Assembly (NCBI GenBank): GCA_021847325.1
Contig: JAJZTY010000006.1
Location: forward strand, 1 to 33,709
Reading direction: 5' to 3'
DNA from: Bacillota bacterium
Lineage (GTDB): Bacteria > Bacillota_I > Bacilli_A > Erysipelotrichales > Erysipelotrichaceae
Length of the DNA: 33,709 nt
Shown here: one piece after another, positions 29,096 through 33,709 of the stretch
How the letters are laid out: each line of letters begins with the position of its first letter
Position numbering within the stretch: the stretch's first letter is position 1
The notes under the pieces: model-generated
What the model was told of the DNA's origin: nothing
The model's database searches: none
Seen by the model: only the letters and a program-made list of their open reading frames with translations
Position numbers and translations under genes: made by a program

Positions 29096-29545
29096 CTATC
29101 CCGTCCTTTCAGTACGATAATATATATCCATCGTAAGATCATTTGACTGACCTCTTGTATCTTGAATCGTCACAATGTTAAATCGAATAAAAGAAGAATT
29201 AGACAAGTTTAATGAAAAACTTGAAATTCCAGTAGCAACAACAACACTATTTCTAGTAATCTCTTTGTTAGCACTAACATAACAATAAGTTACTGTCGAT
29301 CCTAATGTATAACAATCACCAGACTGTGATACTTTGGTAGAATCCAAAGCATATCTACGAACATCTTTTTCAAAGTTGACTGCTACGAGCCTCAGAGATT
29401 CTTGGGTCGCAACTTGAGTATTCTCATCTCTAAAAAATTCAGTTGAAAAACCTACTAAGTTAGCTAACACACCAAAAACAATTACCACAATCAAAAAAGT
29501 GATGACTAATTCTATTAGAGTGAACCCCTTTTTCCCCTTTAGCAT
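29096..29545 (-). CDS. PilW/GspJ-like minor prepilin
   Basis: MLKGKKGFTLIELVITFLIVVIVFGVLANLVGFSTEFF prepilin signal. Confidence 0.85.
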   Translation of the reverse strand: MLKGKKGFTLIELVITFLIVVIVFGVLANLVGFSTEFFRDENTQVATQESLRLVAVNFEKDVRRYALDSTKVSQSGDCYTLGSTVTYCYVSANKEITRNSVVVATGISSFSLNLSNSSFIRFNIVTIQDTRGQSNDLTMDIYYRTERTG

Positions 29546-29546
29546 A

Positions 29547-29960
29547 TTAATTACCAAACCTTAAATAGAGCTGTAATTCTGCACGATCTTTACCATAATT
29601 TGGATTACCACTTTGATTCGATACCACAATCAAAAGATTCGTAATAGTTGCTACTTGAGCATTCGTACTATAAGTAGCAATATAATGATAATCACCCTCA
29701 TCTTTTGTACATGTAGTTGAAACACAAGTATATCCTAACGATGTTAAAACACTACTTGCAGTAGCACCTGTTGCTTTACTTGCATTATATATTTCTTCCA
29801 TTTCTGTCTGAACATGGAAGTTTGCATCTGTAAATTCTCTTGATGTTATATTCATTAAATTAGTGATAAGAAACGCAGGGAAAAGTGCAACCATGATAAT
29901 TCCAAATAGACCCATGGCAACAACTACTTCTACAAGAGTTAGTCCCTTCTTGTTTCTCAT
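29547..29960 (-). CDS. PilV/GspI-like minor prepilin
   Basis: MRNKKGLTLVEVVVAMGLFGIIMVALFPAFLI prepilin signal. Confidence 0.85.
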   Translation of the reverse strand: MRNKKGLTLVEVVVAMGLFGIIMVALFPAFLITNLMNITSREFTDANFHVQTEMEEIYNASKATGATASSVLTSLGYTCVSTTCTKDEGDYHYIATYSTNAQVATITNLLIVVSNQSGNPNYGKDRAELQLYLRFGN

Positions 29961-30133
29961 ATATTAAAACTCGCTTTCGCTTTTAATAAGATCTTATCTA
30001 ACTTAATACTAATCCAAGTGTTATGTAATTACAACTTTTATCAATTCAAATAATTAAAAAATAATACATAGATATTGAAATTATGCACTGTTTTATTATT
30101 AAGTACTCTATGAGTGAAGTTTATTAATATTAA

Positions 30134-31315
30134 TTAACGATCTTTAACTAAAAGTTTATTTGTAAGAACATCAATCCCAAATGCACCAAGAGGCGCTGTA
30201 ATAAGAATTGCAAGTACTGCCGCAGCTAAAATGATATTGCCTGAACTAAAACCTAAACTAAAAGGAATGGATCCAATAGCCGCTTGAACAGTTGCCTTTG
30301 GAATATATGCAACGCCTGTAAACAACCTTTCTTTAGGGGTTAAATTAGATTTGACCAAACACATTTGGACTCCAATAATACGAGAAATTAATCCTAAAAC
30401 TAAAACTAATGCGATTAACCATGCATACGATTGTAAACTTGATAAGTCGACCACTGCCCCAACCAAAATAAACAAGAAAACTTCAGATGCGACCCATATC
30501 TTTGAAAATTTAGATGTGATTCGATTAGCGAGTTTTGGATAGAAGTAAAGAATGCTTAATCCGATTGATATAACGCTTAATAAAGCGGAATATGGAAAAT
30601 AATTTGTTATTTGATGTTCAAGACCAAGTAATAGAAATGAAATACTTAATATGAGTAATACTTTAATTGTATCTCGCATGTGAATGCGTTTAAATACACT
30701 TACAAAGATCCAACCGATTAAGAAACCTAAACCAATTCCCGTTAAGATTGATATAGGAAGAGATAGAAATAAAGAAAAATCGATTGCTTGACCTTGTCTA
30801 AGTGATACAAAGGAAGTAAATAAAATAATTACGAAGATATCATCTAAACTTGCCCCAGCCATGATAATCTGAGGAATTCGATGTTTGTGACCATAGCCCT
30901 CTTGTATTAGATGGATCATTCTTGGAACGACAACTGCAGGTGAAACAGCTGCTAAGACTGCTCCTAAAATTGCCGCATCTAAGATAGAAATATTTAAAAT
31001 GATAGGCGCAATCAGGATAATCATTCCCATTTCGAATAAAGCAGGAAGAAAACTCATCAGTAAAGCCGGACGACCAATTTTGATTAAATCTTGAATATCT
31101 AAACTTAATCCAGCCCTTAATAATATTACGAGTAATGCGATTTGTCTGAGTTCAGACGCAATATTAAGTAAAGATGGACTAATCAGATTAAACATATGTG
31201 GTCCAAGTAGTATTCCTGCTAAAATCATCCCAATGAGACCAGGTAGTTTTATCAGCTTAAATAAACCACTTAATCCAAATCCAACTAACAACATAAGTGC
31301 TAAACTAACTAACAT
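30134..31315 (-). CDS. Monovalent cation/proton antiporter (CPA superfamily)
   Basis: LPGLIGMILAGILLGPHMFNLI, ELRQIALLVILLRAGLSLDIQDL, AAVSPAVVVPRMI; about 12 TM helices. Confidence 0.88.
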   Translation of the reverse strand: MLVSLALMLLVGFGLSGLFKLIKLPGLIGMILAGILLGPHMFNLISPSLLNIASELRQIALLVILLRAGLSLDIQDLIKIGRPALLMSFLPALFEMGMIILIAPIILNISILDAAILGAVLAAVSPAVVVPRMIHLIQEGYGHKHRIPQIIMAGASLDDIFVIILFTSFVSLRQGQAIDFSLFLSLPISILTGIGLGFLIGWIFVSVFKRIHMRDTIKVLLILSISFLLLGLEHQITNYFPYSALLSVISIGLSILYFYPKLANRITSKFSKIWVASEVFLFILVGAVVDLSSLQSYAWLIALVLVLGLISRIIGVQMCLVKSNLTPKERLFTGVAYIPKATVQAAIGSIPFSLGFSSGNIILAAAVLAILITAPLGAFGIDVLTNKLLVKDR

Positions 31316-31325
31316 ATTTCCTCCT

Positions 31326-31410
31326 AAAAAAAGCTGATGATCTGTTAAAAAGAAACAGAAGTCATCAGCTTTACGCGGTTTTCTTTCGATGGGAGACGCT
31401 CATTCCCTAT
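31326..31410 (-). ncRNA. Probable fluoride riboswitch (crcB motif) with intrinsic terminator
   Basis: Reverse strand ATAGGGAATGAGCGTCTCCCATCGAAAGAAAACCGCGTAAAGCTGATGACTTCTG then AACAGATCATCAGCTTTTTTT. The conserved AUGAG...CCGC...GCUGAUGA elements align with crcB aptamers, and the terminator 3' arm sequesters GCUGAUGA. Confidence 0.78.
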
Positions 31411-31413
31411 AAA

Positions 31414-31442
31414 ACATTATCGTATTTAATCAATTAAGTCAA
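31414..31442 (-). promoter_or_regulatory. Promoter for riboswitch/antiporter, embedded in trpP 3' end
   Basis: Reverse strand TTGACT-N17-TAATGT; the -35 TTGACT is the last Leu-Thr codons of trpP. Predicted +1 is near the aptamer AGGG. Confidence 0.6.
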
Positions 31443-31955
31443 CGAGACTTTCTTCAATCGATCTTTCTTCATAATTAATTGAGCTGTTTGATATAGGATA
31501 ACCGTTAATCCAGTGTTTGCTAAAGCTGTTGGAACTACAATAAGAATAAAAAGACTCGAAAATGACACAGGTAGACCAACCATCAAACTTGCACTTCCAA
31601 GGAAAATAATTCCACTTAATATTGTTCCTACGAACCCTAGTAATGCGACCTTTATACTATTCATAGAAAATTTCATTCCTTTAGTATAGATTAATACAAA
31701 CAAAGCAGTGAATACTTTATCCAATATGGAGGGTATCTGTCCTCCTGGAAATCCAGTTGTTAGTGCTGCCATGATACCTGCCACAATACCTATGACAAGC
31801 ACATTGTTGAGTTTGGGTTGATAAAGAATCGCTATAAAAAGCGTTGCGAGTAAAAAATCTGGTTTTACTGATCCGAATAAACTTGGTGTCACAGTATGTA
31901 GAGTTAAGCCTAATGCGAGTAAAATTCCCGCTAATACAAGTTCTCTTGTTTTCAT
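31434..31955 (-). CDS. trpP: TrpP-like tryptophan transporter (ECF S-component-like)
   Basis: MKTRELVLAGILLALGLTLHTVTPSLFGSVKPDFLLATLFIAILYQP...TGFPGGQIPSILDKVFTALFV; preceded by a T-box. Confidence 0.82.
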   Translation of the reverse strand: MKTRELVLAGILLALGLTLHTVTPSLFGSVKPDFLLATLFIAILYQPKLNNVLVIGIVAGIMAALTTGFPGGQIPSILDKVFTALFVLIYTKGMKFSMNSIKVALLGFVGTILSGIIFLGSASLMVGLPVSFSSLFILIVVPTALANTGLTVILYQTAQLIMKKDRLKKVSLT

Positions 31956-32025
31956 TTAAATTTTCCTTTTCAATTTTTATCAATAATTCAAACAAGTTTG
32001 TTCATGTCATTTGTGCTCACCTCCA

Positions 32026-32270
32026 ATAAAAAAACACCCTTGCCCAATATAGGCGCAAGTGGTGTTCGCGGTGCCATCCTAATTATCACAAAAATGTGAC
32101 ATCTTTCTTCAGATACTAACATATCCTAGCTTCTATAACGGTAAGCATCCGTCTTGGTTACTGTAATTCACCTTGCTCTTATGGACCCATTCAACTTTTT
32201 ACAAGGTTCAGTTCGCACCATCCACTGACTCTCTATACCTTGAATATAAAAGCTTACTACTTTCCAATCA
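32026..32270 (-). ncRNA. T-box leader (tRNA-sensing), probable Trp specificity
   Basis: Reverse strand contains AGAGAGTCAGTGGATGGTGCGAACTG (Stem I distal), GAATGGGTCCATAAGAGC (specifier region, TGG at 32187-32189), AGGATGGCACCGCG (T-box, 32067-32080) and terminator AACACC...GGTGTTTTTTT. Confidence 0.9.
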
Positions 32271-32361
32271 TCGATTTATGTTTCAAGTTTAACATTTAAG
32301 CATGACTAAATCAAGAATAAGTTTTATATGTTAAAATAATGACATTAAAGTGAGGAATTGT

Positions 32362-32871
32362 ATGATACTTTCATTTAGAAACAAAAGTCCAAAATTAGGA
32401 AAAAATGTGTATATTGCGGAAACCGCAACTATTATAGGAGATGTAACATTAGGAGATGATGTGTCCATATGGCCTTCTGCAGTCTTAAGAGGTGATGTTA
32501 ATCCTATCGTGATTGGTAAAGGTACAAATGTACAAGATGGCGCAGTTATTCATGTAGATCCAGATACTAAAGTATTTATAGGTGAGAATGTCACTATAGG
32601 TCATTTAGCTCATGTTCATGGGGCTACCATTCATGATAATGTACTTATAGGTAGTACTTCTACCGTACTGGATAATGCGGTTATTCATTCGAACAACTTG
32701 ATTGCGGCTGGCGCAACCGTATCACCAAGAACGGTAATTGAATCTGGACATTTAGTAGTAGGATTACCAGCAAGTATAAAAAGACCTCTTAAACAATCTG
32801 AAATTGATCATATCGTTTGGAATGCGGAAGAATACGTTAAATTGAAAGATGAGTATCTAAATCAAAAATGA
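32362..32871 (+). CDS. Gamma-carbonic anhydrase-like hexapeptide-repeat protein (YrdA/PaaY family)
   Basis: GDVTLGDDVSIWPSAVLRGDVNPIVIGKGTNVQDGAVIHV...GENVTIGHLAHVHGATI left-handed beta-helix repeats; start at MILSFRN. Confidence 0.92.
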   Translation: MILSFRNKSPKLGKNVYIAETATIIGDVTLGDDVSIWPSAVLRGDVNPIVIGKGTNVQDGAVIHVDPDTKVFIGENVTIGHLAHVHGATIHDNVLIGSTSTVLDNAVIHSNNLIAAGATVSPRTVIESGHLVVGLPASIKRPLKQSEIDHIVWNAEEYVKLKDEYLNQK

Positions 32872-32893
32872 GCGAATAGCTCATTTTATTGTT
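32865..32893. terminator. Bidirectional terminator containing both convergent TGA stop codons
   Basis: AAAATGAGC-gaata-GCTCATTTT; + stop TGA 32869-32871, - stop TGA (tca) 32881-32883. Confidence 0.75.
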
Positions 32894-33243
32894 TTTCGGG
32901 TAATGATATATAAAGTAACTAAACTTGAACTTGTAAGAATTAAACCTCTTAACGGGAATGAATGAACAAAGAAGATAATAGTAGATATAATACTAATCCA
33001 TAGAATCGATAATGCTTTTATCTTAGCTTTTAATGGAATTCCTTCTTTAGAAATATAATCAACTATATAAGGTTTAAATCGAGGATGATTCAAAACTTCT
33101 TCTACTTTTTCAGGATGACCTTTACCAAATAAATAAAGTGATAATAATACAAAAGGAGTTGTTGGTAATACAGGTAAAAACAATCCTACAAAACCAATAC
33201 CCAAACTAATTGTTCCACTTACCAGATAGAATGTCTTAAACAT
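32881..33243 (-). CDS. DUF454 (YbaN-like) small membrane protein
   Basis: GTISLGIGFVGLFLPVLPTTPFVLLSLYLFGKGHPEKVEEVLNHPRFKPYIVDY, the YbaN signature. Confidence 0.9.
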   Translation of the reverse strand: MFKTFYLVSGTISLGIGFVGLFLPVLPTTPFVLLSLYLFGKGHPEKVEEVLNHPRFKPYIVDYISKEGIPLKAKIKALSILWISIISTIIFFVHSFPLRGLILTSSSLVTLYIITRKTIK

Positions 33244-33283
33244 AAATCCTCCAATGTTTAAGCATTATATCAATAATCTTTTT

Positions 33284-33709
33284 CTATTTCATTAAAAGTG
33301 ATGTATACTTCTGATAAAAATTATCTTTGTATAACTTAAAGTATTCTAAAGTTGGTCTTGGAAATTGTTTGGTTTGAATCATATGATTAAACTCATCAAT
33401 CGAGATAAAACGATAATCTATCGTTTCATTTTCAGCTAATCGAATAGACTGATTCTTCATATCAACTTTATGAATATAACTATACCAAATAGAAGTTTGA
33501 CCAAGATACGACTGAATCAAACATAGACTCTCTTTTAAAACTTTAATCCCAGTTTCTTCTTCTAACTCTCTTACTGCAGCACTTAACTCATCTTCACCTT
33601 TAATGACACTTCCAGCCGTTATCTCCCAATAATAACCAAAGTGTTTTAATGGATGTCTCTGTGTAATTAAGATCCGATTCTTTTCATCAATTGTATATAT
33701 TTGGACAAT
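33284..33709 (-). CDS. NUDIX hydrolase (N-terminus beyond window end)
   Basis: The ORF-track frame is open to the window edge; upstream translation gives GSVIKGEDELSAAVRELEEETGI, a full Nudix box (GX5EX7REUXEEXGU). Confidence 0.9.
   Translation of the reverse strand: MVQIYTIDEKNRILITQRHPLKHFGYYWEITAGSVIKGEDELSAAVRELEEETGIKVLKESLCLIQSYLGQTSIWYSYIHKVDMKNQSIRLAENETIDYRFISIDEFNHMIQTKQFPRPTLEYFKLYKDNFYQKYTSLLMK

Noticed and set aside
29986-29997. 12-bp perfect palindrome ATAAGATCTTAT upstream of the pilV-like gene
   Set aside because: Low-complexity AT palindrome, no second copy and no known operator match; not convincing without conservation.
31717-31995. 92-aa ORF antiparallel-frame overlapping trpP (MFELLIKIEKENLNENKRTC...)
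   Set aside because: Same-strand out-of-frame ORF with TTG start and odd composition; trpP is clearly the coding frame.
1-33709. CRISPR arrays, transposases, integrases, phage genes, toxin-antitoxin or known defence systems
   Set aside because: Searched by eye across the ORF list and intergenic regions; no repeats-spacer structure or relevant domains found.

Overview
The window is an AT-rich bacterial chromosome segment using the standard stop set: TGA ends the pilin and the gamma-CA genes, and TGG encodes Trp. Gene content looks Bacillota/Mycoplasmatota-like, which is an inference. I see no phage, transposon, CRISPR, rRNA or tRNA. Blocks in order: (1) an Hnd-type NAD(P)-linked [FeFe]-hydrogenase operon (hndA-B-C-D, D truncated at the window start), whose divergent promoter region carries two perfect Rex-type operators shared with a TPR-GAF-GGDEF diguanylate cyclase; (2) a Zur-like regulator and znuABC zinc importer with a 7-1-7 Fur-family operator over the znuA promoter; (3) HAD, MgtC and GNAT genes; (4) four more c-di-GMP turnover genes (7TM-GGDEF, REC-HD-GYP, Cache-HAMP-GGDEF-EAL, TM-GGDEF-EAL); (5) a DEAD-box helicase, a DUF1003 protein and a VOC protein; (6) a monoderm-type type IV pilus locus (pilA, T, B, D, O, N, M, C, X-like, W-like, V-like) whose PilB carries an MshEN-type c-di-GMP binding motif; (7) a cation/proton antiporter behind a probable fluoride riboswitch, and a TrpP-like transporter behind a T-box leader; (8) a gamma-carbonic anhydrase-like protein, a DUF454 protein and a partial NUDIX hydrolase. 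No wholly unknown multi-gene system is evident. The most interesting hypothesis is a redox (Rex) to c-di-GMP to type IV pilus wiring. Other notable points are compact shared terminators fused to convergent stop codons, and pilD inserted antisense inside the pil gene run.
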